NCBI GenBank assembly: GCA_022841345.1
Contig: JALHRR010000002.1
Coordinates: 173,663-237,662 of the forward strand
Direction: 5' to 3'
Length of the DNA stretch: 64,000 nucleotides
DNA from: Saprospiraceae bacterium
GTDB lineage: Bacteria; Bacteroidota; Bacteroidia; Chitinophagales; Saprospiraceae
The position numbers and the translations under genes are program-made. Shown in pieces: positions 8,434-17,231 of the stretch. The notes under the pieces were generated by a model that was not told the DNA's origin, did not search any database, and worked only from the letters and a program-made list of their open reading frames with translations. Position 1 is the stretch's first letter; every line of letters begins with the position of its first letter.

Positions 8434-10482
8434 TCAGGACTGATCCAACTTCCTGACCATTGTCAAAATAGTAGCTATGGCGACAGTTTCTCCGGTTTCA
8501 TCATACACATCTACCAGGAATTTCACAATCCCTTTTGCGATATCATCAGCGTCTTTCTTCTCCTGATCGACTTTTTCCTTGACAGTAAATTTTACTCCGA
8601 TAGTCATTCCGGGATAAACTGGTTTTGTAAATCTGCATTCTTCCAGACCATAATTAAGCAATACCGGCCCCTTTGCAGGATCGACAAATAAACCTGCAGC
8701 TTTGGATAGCACGAAATATCCATGAGCCACCCGTTGCTCAAATATGGTTCCTTCCAAACTTGTAGCATCCATATGAGCGTAGAAATTATCACCGCTGACA
8801 TTGGCAAAGTTGACGATATCGGCTTCTGAGACTGTGTGTTTGTGTGTGATGACAGTTTCACCAACGTTTAATTCCTCAAAATGCTTCCTGAACGGATGTA
8901 CCCCGGGATCTTTAAATTGAGCTCCTACCTGATATACTCCGGTTATTTCTGTGATGGAAGTAGGAGTTCCCTGTATGGCACAACGCTGCATGTAATGCTT
9001 TACTCCACGCATTCCCCCCATTTCTTCCCCGCCTCCTGCTCTTCCGGGACCTCCATGGACCAGCATAGGCAGAGGCGAACCATGTCCGGTACTGACTTTT
9101 GCATTTTGCCGGTTTAGGACAAGTATTCTGCCGTGATGAGTAGCAGCTCCCAAAACATATTCTGTCGCAATCTTATCATCTCCTGTCACTATTGATGTAC
9201 AAAGAGACCCTTTTCCCATCTTCGCAAGTGCAATGGCTTCCTCCGTGGTTGTATAAGGCATCAATGTGCTGACCGGGCCAAAGGCTTCAATCTCATGAGC
9301 TTCCTTGTATTCTAATGGATTTGTTTGTAGAAGTAATACCGGTGGTAAAAATGAACCTTTTGATTTATCAGCACCTATCACTTCAAATGCTTCTAAATCC
9401 CCATATACCAATGAACTGTTTTTCATAAGTGCCTCGATATTTTCCCGGACCTCTTCCACTTGTTTTTTTCCTGCTAAGGCTCCCATACGCACTCCTTCAA
9501 CCTTTGGATCGCCTAAAGTGGTTTGCGAAAGTGCCTTTGAAATAGCAATCTGAGTATCTTCCAAATATTTTTCCGGAACAAAAATCCGTCTCACAGCAGT
9601 ACATTTTTGTCCACATTTCACGGTCATTTCTTTTCTGACTTCTTTGATGAAAATATCAAATTCTTCAGTCCCCGGAGCAGCATCCATGCCCAAAACTATA
9701 CAATTCAGGGAATCCGCTTCCATATTGAAAGGAACCGATTCATGGACTATTTGCTTACTTACTTTGAGCATTCTACCCGTGTCTGCAGAGCCTGTGAATG
9801 TGACGACGTCCTGATCCGAAACAAAGTCAAGCAAATTTCGCGCTGAACCACAAATCAATTGCAATGCACCATCCGGCAGAATTCCGGATGCAATGATATC
9901 CTTTACCATGGCTTCGGTGAGATAGGAGGTGATAGTAGCAGGCTTTACTACAGCAGGCATCCCTGCCATGAGATTGACCGCAATTTTTTCAAGCATCCCC
10001 CAAATCGGAAAATTAAATGCATTGATATGAACTGCTACTCCTTCTTTTGGTACCATAATATGGTGTCCTATGAAATTGCCATCTTTACTCAGCGCTATTG
10101 CATCTCCATCAACATAGAATGGTTTATCAGGAAATTTCCGTCTAAGGCTGGCGTTGGCAAACAGATTCCCGATTCCCCCTTCAATATCTATCCAGCTGTC
10201 AGCTCTGGTTGCTCCGGTCTGATAGCTGACTGTATAGTATTTCTCTTTTTTATCCAGTAAATGAAGAGCGAGCGCCTTGATCATTCTTCCTCTTTCCTGA
10301 AAAGTCATTTTTCGCAAGGCAGGATTTCCTACTTTCCTGGCGTAGTCCAGCATGTTTTCAAAATCTAATCCCTTTGTTGAGGCAGCGACTATTGGTTCAC
10401 CTGTAATAGCGTGAAATAAAGTCTCTCCATCACCTTCTCCCTGCATCCATTTACCGCCGATATAATTCTCCAACTTATTCAT
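8434..10482 (-). CDS. paaZ: Bifunctional ring-opening enzyme PaaZ (aldehyde dehydrogenase + oxepin-CoA hydratase)
   Basis: Phenylacetate-pathway enzyme of 682 residues. The C-terminal MaoC-type hydratase domain (about 540-682) opens oxepin-CoA, and the N-terminal aldehyde dehydrogenase (about 1-520) oxidises the resulting semialdehyde to 3-oxo-5,6-dehydrosuberyl-CoA with NADP. Seen directly: Glu255 in NMEADSLN and Cys294 in GQKCTAVRR for the dehydrogenase, and Asp565/His570 in [11 protein letters not shown] for the hydratase, in positions close to those of E. coli PaaZ. Length is normal and the ATG follows an AT-rich leader. No paaABCDE epoxidase or paaK ligase lies nearby, so the gene is an orphan here; the rest of the route must be elsewhere, or the enzyme serves a related CoA-aromatic pathway. 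Confidence 0.93.
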   Translation of the reverse strand: MNKLENYIGGKWMQGEGDGETLFHAITGEPIVAASTKGLDFENMLDYARKVGNPALRKMTFQERGRMIKALALHLLDKKEKYYTVSYQTGATRADSWIDIEGGIGNLFANASLRRKFPDKPFYVDGDAIALSKDGNFIGHHIMVPKEGVAVHINAFNFPIWGMLEKIAVNLMAGMPAVVKPATITSYLTEAMVKDIIASGILPDGALQLICGSARNLLDFVSDQDVVTFTGSADTGRMLKVSKQIVHESVPFNMEADSLNCIVLGMDAAPGTEEFDIFIKEVRKEMTVKCGQKCTAVRRIFVPEKYLEDTQIAISKALSQTTLGDPKVEGVRMGALAGKKQVEEVRENIEALMKNSSLVYGDLEAFEVIGADKSKGSFLPPVLLLQTNPLEYKEAHEIEAFGPVSTLMPYTTTEEAIALAKMGKGSLCTSIVTGDDKIATEYVLGAATHHGRILVLNRQNAKVSTGHGSPLPMLVHGGPGRAGGGEEMGGMRGVKHYMQRCAIQGTPTSITEITGVYQVGAQFKDPGVHPFRKHFEELNVGETVITHKHTVSEADIVNFANVSGDNFYAHMDATSLEGTIFEQRVAHGYFVLSKAAGLFVDPAKGPVLLNYGLEECRFTKPVYPGMTIGVKFTVKEKVDQEKKDADDIAKGIVKFLVDVYDETGETVAIATILTMVRKLDQS

Positions 10483-10710
10483 ATATATCTTTTTCTTTTA
10501 TATAAATTTGAGCTCAATTTGGCGCAAGATAAGGCTTTGGGGTACATCTTGCAGTCAATATTTACCTTAAATCTGGTTTCATCGTATTAGAATACGGATT
10601 CATCCGATATGATTTGGTGGTTATAAGTTTTTGAAAGCATCTTTACATCAGAAACAAAATATCCGCTAATTGTTTATGCTTTGTTTGACTGAAATTTAAA
10701 TAAACTTATA

Positions 10711-11076
10711 ATGACTCATTTGAAAGCTGTTTTTGTTTCTATATGCCTCCTATTTATTGCAGGGTGTTATTATGGCAACGAAGAAGATCTGTTTCCTGAC
10801 TCTGAGTGTGTGACAGAAAATGTTTCCTTTCAGAATGTTGTCAAGAAAATTATTGATACAAATTGTATTGTCTGCCACAGTGCCGGTGCAAATCTTGGAA
10901 ATGTAAATCTAAGTTCATATGATAATGTAAAAGTTTACGTGAATAATGGGAAACTATTGGGAGCCATCAGAAGAGAACCGGGATTTTCTCCCATGCCTCA
11001 GAATGCCGCACAGCTCAGGTCATGCGACATTGACAGAATAGCTTCCTGGATTTCTGCGGGATCACCTAATAACTAA
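10711..11076 (+). CDS. Mono-haem cytochrome c-like lipoprotein
   Basis: Small lipoprotein (121 residues) with a lipobox ending at Cys19 (FIAGC) and one haem-binding motif CIVCH at 52-56. A likely distal methionine is Met95 in FSPMPQ. The rest follows the planctomycete/Bacteroidota type of cytochrome c found in 'c-type cytochrome, lipoprotein' families: 'NLSSYDNVKVYVNNGKLLGAI' and 'CDIDRIASWISAG'. It probably sits on the periplasmic face of the inner membrane or the outer membrane and passes electrons. It leads a tight operon (6 bp gap to the next gene) with an OB-fold protein, YceI and a DUF5777 barrel. Confidence 0.85.
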   Translation: MTHLKAVFVSICLLFIAGCYYGNEEDLFPDSECVTENVSFQNVVKKIIDTNCIVCHSAGANLGNVNLSSYDNVKVYVNNGKLLGAIRREPGFSPMPQNAAQLRSCDIDRIASWISAGSPNN

Positions 11077-11082
11077 ACTTTT

Positions 11083-11505
11083 ATGACAAAGAGAACCATT
11101 CTATTAAGCGTATTCCTTTTGGCACTGGCAGCTGCGGTCGCCATTTATTTTCTTGTGTATAATAAACCACATAAAGATGCAGCAGATTTAAAACCTGATC
11201 ATGTAATTGAAGCCACAGAATTGTATGCCCAATATTCCTCTAATGAGGCTGATGCAGATGCATTATATCTGGGCAAAATGATTGAAGTTACCGGAACTCT
11301 GGAGAAAATTTCAACTGATGAAGCAGGAGTAACGTCTCTTTTTCTTTCAGCAGACTCAGAAATGGACAATGTGATATGTGAACTGGATGAGATTTATAAA
11401 AAAGAAGTTCCTGATCTAAAAGAAGGTGATACAGTGAAAGTAAGAGGCTGGTGTTCCGGAAGTATGGGCGACGTGATTCTAAGTCGCTGTGTTATTATTG
11501 ATTAA
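11083..11505 (+). CDS. Membrane-anchored OB-fold protein (tRNA_anti-like)
   Basis: Protein of 140 residues with one N-terminal membrane segment (about residues 5-26) and an extracytoplasmic OB-fold of the tRNA_anti-like family: 'LYLGKMIEVTGTLEKIS', 'VTSLFLSADSEMDNVICEL', 'EGDTVKVRGWCSGSMGDVILSRC'. Two cysteines near the end could form a disulfide with the earlier one. Such proteins occur beside YceI and cytochrome c genes in Bacteroidota. A lipid, haem or small-ligand binding role is possible; RNA binding is unlikely given the export signal. Spacing to both neighbours is short, which supports co-transcription. Confidence 0.78.
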   Translation: MTKRTILLSVFLLALAAAVAIYFLVYNKPHKDAADLKPDHVIEATELYAQYSSNEADADALYLGKMIEVTGTLEKISTDEAGVTSLFLSADSEMDNVICELDEIYKKEVPDLKEGDTVKVRGWCSGSMGDVILSRCVIID

Positions 11506-11522
11506 TATTAAAAAAAATAGAT

Positions 11523-12077
11523 ATGAAAAATTTAATTGTTGTTTTATTGATAGCTTTTATTGTCCCTGCATTGAGTGCTCAGGGCAAGTATTTTACAAAA
11601 GAAGGGAAAATATCTTTTTTCTCTGATGCTCCGATGGAGAAGATTGAAGCACATAACCGAAAAGCCAACAGTGTTTTGGATCCAGCTACCGGTAAAATGG
11701 AATGGTCAGTACTTGTAAAGGCATTTCAGTTTGATAAAGCATTGATGCAGGAGCATTTTAATGAGAATTACATGGAATCTGACAAATTTCCAAAGGCAGT
11801 ATTTAAAGGCGTCATCCAGGACCATGACAAAATTGACTGGAAAAAAGACGGTGTACATAATGTTAAGGTAAGAGGTACAATGGAGATTCACGGTGTCACG
11901 AAAGATGTGGTTGCTGATGGAAAAATTGCCATCAAAGGAACTTCGATTTCGGCTCAGTCTGATTTGACAGTGGCGGTATCAGATTATGAAATTAAGATTC
12001 CTGCAGTGGTAAAAGATAATATTGCAAAAACTGTAAAAATAGACATCAAGGCAGACTATGCCCCACTTGTAAAATAA
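11523..12077 (+). CDS. YceI family periplasmic protein
   Basis: YceI-type lipocalin-like beta-barrel (184 residues) with a signal peptide (cleavage near LSA-Q, residue 19). Family features include 'GKISFFSDAPMEKIEAHN', 'FQFDKALMQEHFNENYMESDKFPKA' and 'VRGTMEIHGVTKDV' (parts only). YceI proteins bind long isoprenoid or fatty chains; the exact ligand is not shown by the sequence. It follows the OB-fold gene by 17 bp and precedes the DUF5777 barrel gene after a hairpin, so it belongs to the cytochrome c operon. Confidence 0.9.
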   Translation: MKNLIVVLLIAFIVPALSAQGKYFTKEGKISFFSDAPMEKIEAHNRKANSVLDPATGKMEWSVLVKAFQFDKALMQEHFNENYMESDKFPKAVFKGVIQDHDKIDWKKDGVHNVKVRGTMEIHGVTKDVVADGKIAIKGTSISAQSDLTVAVSDYEIKIPAVVKDNIAKTVKIDIKADYAPLVK

Positions 12078-12092
12078 ATTATTCCATGTTCT

Positions 12093-12132
12093 GGCACCCA
12101 TCATTTGATATATTTATCAGGTGATGGGTGTC
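12093..12132 (+). terminator. Hairpin between yceI-like and DUF5777 genes (attenuator or terminator)
   Basis: CACCCATCA (12095-12103) pairs perfectly with TGATGGGTG (12122-12130) across an 18-nt loop; flanking bases extend the stem. Only a short T-rich stretch follows (TCTTTGG), so termination is probably partial. It may lower expression of the downstream barrel gene or protect the upstream mRNA. Confidence 0.45.
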
Positions 12133-12156
12133 TTTGGTTATTCAACAACTGAAATT

Positions 12157-13050
12157 ATGAAAAAGATACTACTCCTGATTGTTCTCAGCTTTTTGTTTTT
12201 ATTTCAAATAAATGCTCAGGATGATACTGATTTGTTATCTATGCTGGATGAGGAAGAGACCATTGATTATACAAGTGCAGCATTCAAAACTAATAGAGTC
12301 ATTAATTTGCACTCACTTGAAAATACAGCCAGAGGTGTCCTTGATTTTAAGATTTCTCACAGATTCGGATTTATTAATGGGGGAGCTTATGAATTGTTTG
12401 GATTGGATAATGCCACTATCAGGCTGGGATTTGATTATGGACTTACAAATAATTTTCAAATCGGTATCGGAAGAAGTGGATTTGAAAAAACCTATGATGG
12501 TTATATGAAATACAGGCTGCTGCGACAAAGTACCGGCAAAAGAAGAATGCCCATCACGCTGTCGGTATTAGCCGCTACTGCTATCAGAGGTCAAAAATGG
12601 ACACGTGATGAAGTGGAATATCCATTCTTTGCCAGGTTCAACTACACTTATCAACTGATTCTTGGAAGGAAATTCAGTGATAACTTTTCCATGCAACTAA
12701 GCCCAACGGTCGTGCACAGAAATCTTGTGGTGACACGGACTGAAAAGAATGATGTGTTTGCTCTTGGAATTGCCATGAGACAGAGAATTACCAGAAGGTT
12801 GGCACTGAATGTTGAGTACATATATGTGCTTCCTGATCAGATAGCGCCTGGATTAAAGCATTCATTATCTGTGGGTTGCGATATTGAAACCGGAGGTCAC
12901 GTATTTCAGCTCCATTTTACTAATTCGACTGCTATGAATGAAAAAGGATTTATAGCTGAAACCACTGGTGACTGGTTAAAAGGAGGTATCAGATTTGGAT
13001 TCAATGTATCCAGAGTCTTTACCATCGTTAAGCCCAAAATAATAGATTGA
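12157..13050 (+). CDS. DUF5777-type outer-membrane beta-barrel protein
   Basis: Predicted outer-membrane barrel of 297 residues. ATG at 12157 is preferred because it starts a clear signal peptide (MKKILLLIVLSF to INAQ); an upstream GTG would add 12 residues and lies inside the hairpin. The mature part alternates hydrophobic and polar residues in strands with Gly-rich turns ('VLDFKISHRFGFINGGAYELF', 'IRLGFDYGLTNNFQIGIGRS', 'GIRFGFNVSRVFTIVKP', parts). This matches the DUF5777 family, which in Bacteroidota follows YceI and cytochrome c genes. A role as a porin or part of an envelope electron-transfer unit is only inferred from the context. Confidence 0.78.
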   Translation: MKKILLLIVLSFLFLFQINAQDDTDLLSMLDEEETIDYTSAAFKTNRVINLHSLENTARGVLDFKISHRFGFINGGAYELFGLDNATIRLGFDYGLTNNFQIGIGRSGFEKTYDGYMKYRLLRQSTGKRRMPITLSVLAATAIRGQKWTRDEVEYPFFARFNYTYQLILGRKFSDNFSMQLSPTVVHRNLVVTRTEKNDVFALGIAMRQRITRRLALNVEYIYVLPDQIAPGLKHSLSVGCDIETGGHVFQLHFTNSTAMNEKGFIAETTGDWLKGGIRFGFNVSRVFTIVKPKIID

Positions 13051-13093
13051 AAAAAGCCTTTCTGTATTAATCTGACATTTTCAATTTTACTTC

Positions 13094-13123
13094 TTGGTTC
13101 TAAGTTTGCACTATCTATCTTTG
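13094..13123 (+). promoter_or_regulatory. Bacteroidota-type promoter for NdpA gene
   Basis: TTG at 13094-13096, 19 bp spacer, then a perfect TAnnTTTG box (TATCTTTG, 13116-13123). The start codon of the next gene is 34 bp downstream. This fits the -33/-7 consensus of the housekeeping sigma factor in this phylum. Confidence 0.55.
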
Positions 13124-13157
13124 GGCCTTTATTCATGCCCGGAATATTGATATTGTT

Positions 13158-14192
13158 ATGTTAGATTTTTCTGCTGCCCGCGTATTAACTGCTTGCTTGC
13201 ATCGAATACCTCATCCCGGGGGAGATGCTGCATTGATGCTGTCCGAACAATTGCTGGACAGTTCGGCGATTGCAGGATTGGAAGCGCACCTTGCCAAATT
13301 CTTTAAGCCGTTTAATGTCATTGAAAGACATGCATTCTCAGATTTGGAGGAGAATAAAGTATATGAGGATGTCGGCAAGATTTTCAAGGATGTACAATCT
13401 CTGGTTCCCTCCTCTGCAGAAATAGCAGAGTATTTATACCGGCTTTCTGACGATCCTGCAATACCATCCGGGGACTTCCTGATGGTTTATTTTCAGGATG
13501 TTCAGCTGGATGATGAAATGCTGGATGCCATCGGAATCTACAAATGGGAGAAAAAATATGCATACGGGTCCATCAAAGCGGTACCGGGCACGGTGAGTAT
13601 GGAAGTAGGAGAGGGGATCGCTCTGGACAAAATGGATAAGGGATGTATGATCTTCAATACATTAGCTGATGAAGGTTACACTGTCTGTGTCACAGAAAAA
13701 GCAGCTTCGGGAGTAGCCGGAAGTTACTGGAAGCATGGATTTCTGAGAGTTGCGCCCTGCAATGATAATTTTCATCAGACCCGCACTTATCTGGAACTTG
13801 CAAAGCAATTTATCCAGCAGCATCTTCCGGAAGAGAGAGGATTGAATAAGGCTGACGAGATTTCTTATATGCAGAGAACGGCAGATTACTTTAAAGGAGA
13901 AGATACATTTGTCCGCAACGATTTTGCAAAACAAGTTTTTCAGGAAGACGATGTCATCGATTCTTTTCAAAATTTTGGAAATAACTTCAACAGCAATAGC
14001 AATATAGCTCTCGAAGATCACTTTGAAATATCAGATCAGGCCTTCAAAAAGCAGGCAAAGTTTTTTAAAAGCATTTTGAAGCTCGACAAGAATTTTCATA
14101 TCTACATCCATGGCAACAGAGAAATGATTGAAAAGGGGGTAGATGAGCAGGGGAGGAAATTTTATAAGATATTTTATCAGCAGGAAGCGTGA
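13158..14192 (+). CDS. Nucleoid-associated protein, NdpA/YejK family
   Basis: Member of the 37-kDa nucleoid-associated protein family (344 residues), soluble and DNA-associated. Family text includes 'LMVYFQDVQLDDEMLDAIGIYKWE', 'GYTVCVTEKAASGVAGSYWKHGFL', 'QRTADYFKGEDTFVRNDFAKQVF' and a C-terminal 'KNFHIYIHGNREMIEKG' stretch (parts). Length fits the family. The protein has no signal peptide. It is transcribed alone from the promoter at 13094-13123 and is followed by a repeat island. The physiological role of NdpA proteins is poorly known: they localise to the nucleoid in E. coli. Confidence 0.88.
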   Translation: MLDFSAARVLTACLHRIPHPGGDAALMLSEQLLDSSAIAGLEAHLAKFFKPFNVIERHAFSDLEENKVYEDVGKIFKDVQSLVPSSAEIAEYLYRLSDDPAIPSGDFLMVYFQDVQLDDEMLDAIGIYKWEKKYAYGSIKAVPGTVSMEVGEGIALDKMDKGCMIFNTLADEGYTVCVTEKAASGVAGSYWKHGFLRVAPCNDNFHQTRTYLELAKQFIQQHLPEERGLNKADEISYMQRTADYFKGEDTFVRNDFAKQVFQEDDVIDSFQNFGNNFNSNSNIALEDHFEISDQAFKKQAKFFKSILKLDKNFHIYIHGNREMIEKGVDEQGRKFYKIFYQQEA

Positions 14193-14627
14193 TTTAGTTA
14201 TAAGTCATAAGTCATAAGTGATAAGTGAACAGCCGGTAAAATATAAGGTATGAGATATAAGAGATAAGATGAAAATTGAAAGTTGAAAATTGAAAGTTGA
14301 ACAGCCGGGTCAGAGTTATGAGTTATGAATGATGAGTTATAAGTTTATAATATAAAATAAACAGCCATTCTATTTATTCCGGTCATGATTGTAATGTAGG
14401 AGCAAATAAATATTTGCCCTAGTTGTTAAACAATTGCCATTTATAGATAAGCTGTCAGTCGTAATTGACAATTCATTAAACATTCAAGTATAAAATAACC
14501 CTTGATCCTTGCAGTCCCCTCAATCTTCCCAAACTCCCCACAAAATATTTACACCCACCACCTCAATCTTATCAATCTTCCTCAATCCAATCAATCTTTT
14601 CAATCTTATTCACACGTACTTTACAAT
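14193..14627. repeat. Low-complexity repeat island between NdpA and VOC genes
   Basis: No gene before the VOC start. The first 150 bp are near-tandem short words ('ataagtcataagt', 'gaaaattgaaagtt', 'gagttatgagttatg') separated by AACAGCC(GG) at about 14228, 14301 and 14363. A second block (14510-14620) is made of 'caatctt' and 'ccacc' words; its section 14521-14580 is repeated almost exactly at 15524-15583 on the other side of the VOC gene. Confidence 0.6.
14521..14580 (+). repeat. Left copy of direct repeat flanking VOC gene
   Basis: About 60 bp, containing 'aatcttcccaaactc', 'ccacaaaata' and 'acctcaatcttatcaatct'. It matches 15524-15583 with only about six differences, in the same orientation, 1003 bp apart. 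Confidence 0.7.
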
Positions 14628-15287
14628 ATGAAGATTATAGAGTTGGAAATATTGACAGATGATCTTGAAGCTACTGGACGCTTTTATAATGGAACTTTAG
14701 GATTACCGTTTATAGGATCTACGCCGCAAACACGGGTATTTTCATCGGGTGATTCGATTCTGACATTTAGAAAATCAGAGAACCGGCACCCCATTTATCA
14801 TTTTGCATTTAACATTCCCTATGATAAAGTTTATGAAGCACTGGAATGGATTTCAGAAAAGGCGGACCCTTTATTCTTGCCCGAGGGAGGTCATGTTGCA
14901 GATTTCAGCTCCTGGAATGCGAATGCTTTCTACTTTAAAGATAACAATGGCAATATTCTTGAATTCATAGCAAGATATGACATTGAATTGGAGGAAGAAA
15001 AACCATTTGATGCGAAATCAATTCAATCCATCAGTGAAATAGGTATCGTCGTAGAAGATCCCATGAGCTTTGCATCAGATCTCGTGGTGAATCAACATCT
15101 AAATTATTTTGTCAAAAGTAAACCGGGTGAAGGCTTTGTGGTGCTGGGGGATGACCACGGATTGTTCATTATCGTATCGCATCAACGGCCCTGGTATCCT
15201 ACAGCCATTCCGGCTATTTCATTTCCAACAAAAGTCACTGTGATGCAGGATGAATTAGTAAAGACTTTTCAGTTCCCGCAAGGATAA
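14628..15287 (+). CDS. VOC family (glyoxalase/bleomycin-resistance-like) protein
   Basis: Two-module VOC-fold protein of 219 residues. The ATG at 14628 is chosen because the family N terminus MKIIELEILTDDLEATGRFYNGTLGLP begins there (first 20 residues span the first beta-alpha unit); in-frame sequence upstream is repeat-island DNA. First module about 1-115 ('ADFSSWNANAFYFKDNNGNILEFIAR' typical of VOC strand pairs), second about 130-219 beginning 'SISEIGIVVEDP'. Possible metal ligands are His and Glu residues in these strands, but the substrate cannot be told. The gene sits alone between two matching direct repeats, so it may be a cassette-like insertion. Confidence 0.85.
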   Translation: MKIIELEILTDDLEATGRFYNGTLGLPFIGSTPQTRVFSSGDSILTFRKSENRHPIYHFAFNIPYDKVYEALEWISEKADPLFLPEGGHVADFSSWNANAFYFKDNNGNILEFIARYDIELEEEKPFDAKSIQSISEIGIVVEDPMSFASDLVVNQHLNYFVKSKPGEGFVVLGDDHGLFIIVSHQRPWYPTAIPAISFPTKVTVMQDELVKTFQFPQG

Positions 15288-15630
15288 TCGGTGCCAATAG
15301 GTTTGGATAATACGTTGGGAACTGAAGATTTCAGTTTTCAGATTTCAGTAATTTCATGTTTTAGGTTTGAACAACCAAATCCGCATCCGGATTATTGAAT
15401 GAAAGTGTATAAATCATTGGTTCTTACCTGCTATAATGTATTGATTATCAATTTACTGCTAAATTGTTATGTAGGGAGTTTTAGGTTTTGGGATTGTCAT
15501 ATCTTCGATACATTCAATCTTCTTAATCTTCCCAAACTCTCCACAAAATACTTACACTCACAACCTCAATCTTATCAATCTCCACAAACTCACCCCATAA
15601 TAACACCCACACTCAAAACCCCAATCTTTC
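15288..15630. repeat. Low-complexity repeat island after VOC gene
   Basis: No credible gene. 'gatttcag' words occur at about 15325-15350 as in the 1.5 kb island. From 15510 the sequence is C/A-rich text of 'caatctt', 'ccacaaa' and 'cacccaca' words and holds the right copy of the direct repeat. Confidence 0.55.
15524..15583 (+). repeat. Right copy of direct repeat flanking VOC gene
   Basis: Matches 14521-14580 in the same orientation over about 60 bp with about six substitutions; the downstream continuation diverges. Confidence 0.7.
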
Positions 15631-16734
15631 TCAAAACACAAACCTCCCATTCTCATAAATGACCGCTCCGTCCGCCCGGATCACTCCACCCTGTGTCATA
15701 TCTGAAATCATATCCAGGTGAATAGCTGAAGTATTTTTGCCCCCTGCCTGTGGGTAAGATTGCCCGATAGCCATATGGATGCTGCCTCCGATTTTTTCAT
15801 CAAACAGAATATTCTTCGTAAATCTGTTGATTCTGGTATTTGTTCCAACAGCTGCTTCTCCAAATCTTCTGCTTCCTTCGATGGTAAATATTTTATCCAA
15901 CACTTCCTTTCCCCGTTGAGCATCCCATTTTACGATTTCACCTTTCTCTACCCAAAGTGTAATACCTTCCATTTCATGTCCTTCGAACAAAAGCGGATAA
16001 TTGAAATGGACAAAACCCTCAGCGGAGTCCTCTACAGGCGAAGTGTACACTTCCCCTGACGGCATATTTGTTGTGCCATGTGAATTAATCCATGTTCGTC
16101 CTTGTGTGTTAAATTTTATATCCATCATGGGAGATTGATACTGAATCTCAGACTTACTGTTAAGTAAATCAACAATATGTTGCTGATCCGCCTTGAGTTG
16201 TAGCCATGATCCCATCGGGTCTGCATCAAATAAGCAACAGGCATTGAAGACAAAATGCTCATACTCTTCCAGACTCATGCCAGCCTCCTGAGCCTGACCG
16301 ATAGTCGGATACATGCAAAATGTTCTTTTCAAAGATCTGTCTCCGGCTCTGTCAAAATAATTCTTTTGCATGGGAGCAATTGCTTTCTGTCTGATAGCTG
16401 ATCTTTCCGGGGTCATAGAGGTTTGTTCTCTAAGATTGAAAGGAGCTTTGATCAATATATAAGCATCGAATTCTGCCATAGCTGTTCTTTGCAATGTTGG
16501 AAGATGCTGAAGTTGAGCTTCAGTCTTTGCTTCCATGCTAAAAATTCTTTCCTGCTCCCGAATGCTCAGATTGAATTCAGGGATTGCACCCAATTGCAAT
16601 GCTTTCCGATAAACTTCCCTGACAAGAGGTTCACCCAGTGTGGAGGATTGGATGTAGACTTTGTCTTCTTCTTTTAATTCTACGCAATAATTGCAAAGCA
16701 GTTCTGCATATTTCTCTAAAATAGATTGTGACAT
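15631..16734 (-). CDS. M29 family aminopeptidase
   Basis: Metal-dependent aminopeptidase of the M29 family (AmpS/PepS/aminopeptidase T type), 367 residues, cytosolic. Metal-site residues are visible in order: Glu228 in MPSGEVYTSP, Glu293 in RRFGEAAVGTN, His320 in GGSIHMAIG, and His339/Asp341 in SAIHLDMI. The N-terminal half has the expected 'YAELLCNYCVELKEEDKVYIQS' opening (part). It removes N-terminal residues from peptides. Length is slightly below the usual ~410 residues but all metal ligands are present. The C terminus ends directly at the repeat island. It is followed upstream (same strand) by yraN after 75 bp. Confidence 0.9.
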   Translation of the reverse strand: MSQSILEKYAELLCNYCVELKEEDKVYIQSSTLGEPLVREVYRKALQLGAIPEFNLSIREQERIFSMEAKTEAQLQHLPTLQRTAMAEFDAYILIKAPFNLREQTSMTPERSAIRQKAIAPMQKNYFDRAGDRSLKRTFCMYPTIGQAQEAGMSLEEYEHFVFNACCLFDADPMGSWLQLKADQQHIVDLLNSKSEIQYQSPMMDIKFNTQGRTWINSHGTTNMPSGEVYTSPVEDSAEGFVHFNYPLLFEGHEMEGITLWVEKGEIVKWDAQRGKEVLDKIFTIEGSRRFGEAAVGTNTRINRFTKNILFDEKIGGSIHMAIGQSYPQAGGKNTSAIHLDMISDMTQGGVIRADGAVIYENGRFVF

Positions 16735-16809
16735 ATGATGATTTTAAATTGAGGTAAAAATAGAGTTCTGATCGGCCATCCCCAAGAAACAAAATATTTA
16801 TCGCAAATA

Positions 16810-17175
16810 TTATTCAAACGGAAAGAAAGCATCTTTGATATGATGAATCTCAGGACCTTTACCCGGCAACATCACAATTGAAATGACATCAAATCTGACT
16901 TCTCCATCATATTGCTTTTCAAACATGTAAGCTCCTGCAGCATCCACCATTAAAGCCTCTTTGTGAGAAGAAACAAATGCGTCGGGTGTACCAAACTGAG
17001 TGGATGATCTTGTTTTGATTTCTACAAAAATTAAAATTCCATCCTCTTCTGCGATAATATCAACCTCAGCCCGCTTGAATCTCCAGTTGATATCCAGAAT
17101 GGAATAACCCTGTGATTGCAGATATTTCATTGCAAGTGATTCACCATCCTTTCCTAATTGATGCTTATGAGGCAT
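16810..17175 (-). CDS. YraN/UPF0102 family protein
   Basis: Small YraN-family protein (121 residues) with a predicted PD-(D/E)XK nuclease-like fold: 'GKDGESLAMKYLQSQGYSILDINWR', 'AEVDIIAEEDGILIFVEIKTRSS' (parts). The conserved Glu, Asp and Glu-x-Lys residues (E in GES/A, D in EVDII, EIK) are in place. Its cellular substrate is unknown; links to DNA processing have been suggested for the family. It is divergent from the isomerase gene, with 56 bp between the two starts. Confidence 0.9.
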   Translation of the reverse strand: MPHKHQLGKDGESLAMKYLQSQGYSILDINWRFKRAEVDIIAEEDGILIFVEIKTRSSTQFGTPDAFVSSHKEALMVDAAGAYMFEKQYDGEVRFDVISIVMLPGKGPEIHHIKDAFFPFE

Positions 17176-17231
17176 GTTATTTTTAATATCTTTAGCCGAT
17201 CAAAAAGTAAATATATAAATATACCACATAT

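Noticed and set aside
8434..10482. Complete phenylacetate degradation cluster
   Set aside because: Only paaZ is present; neighbours are unrelated.
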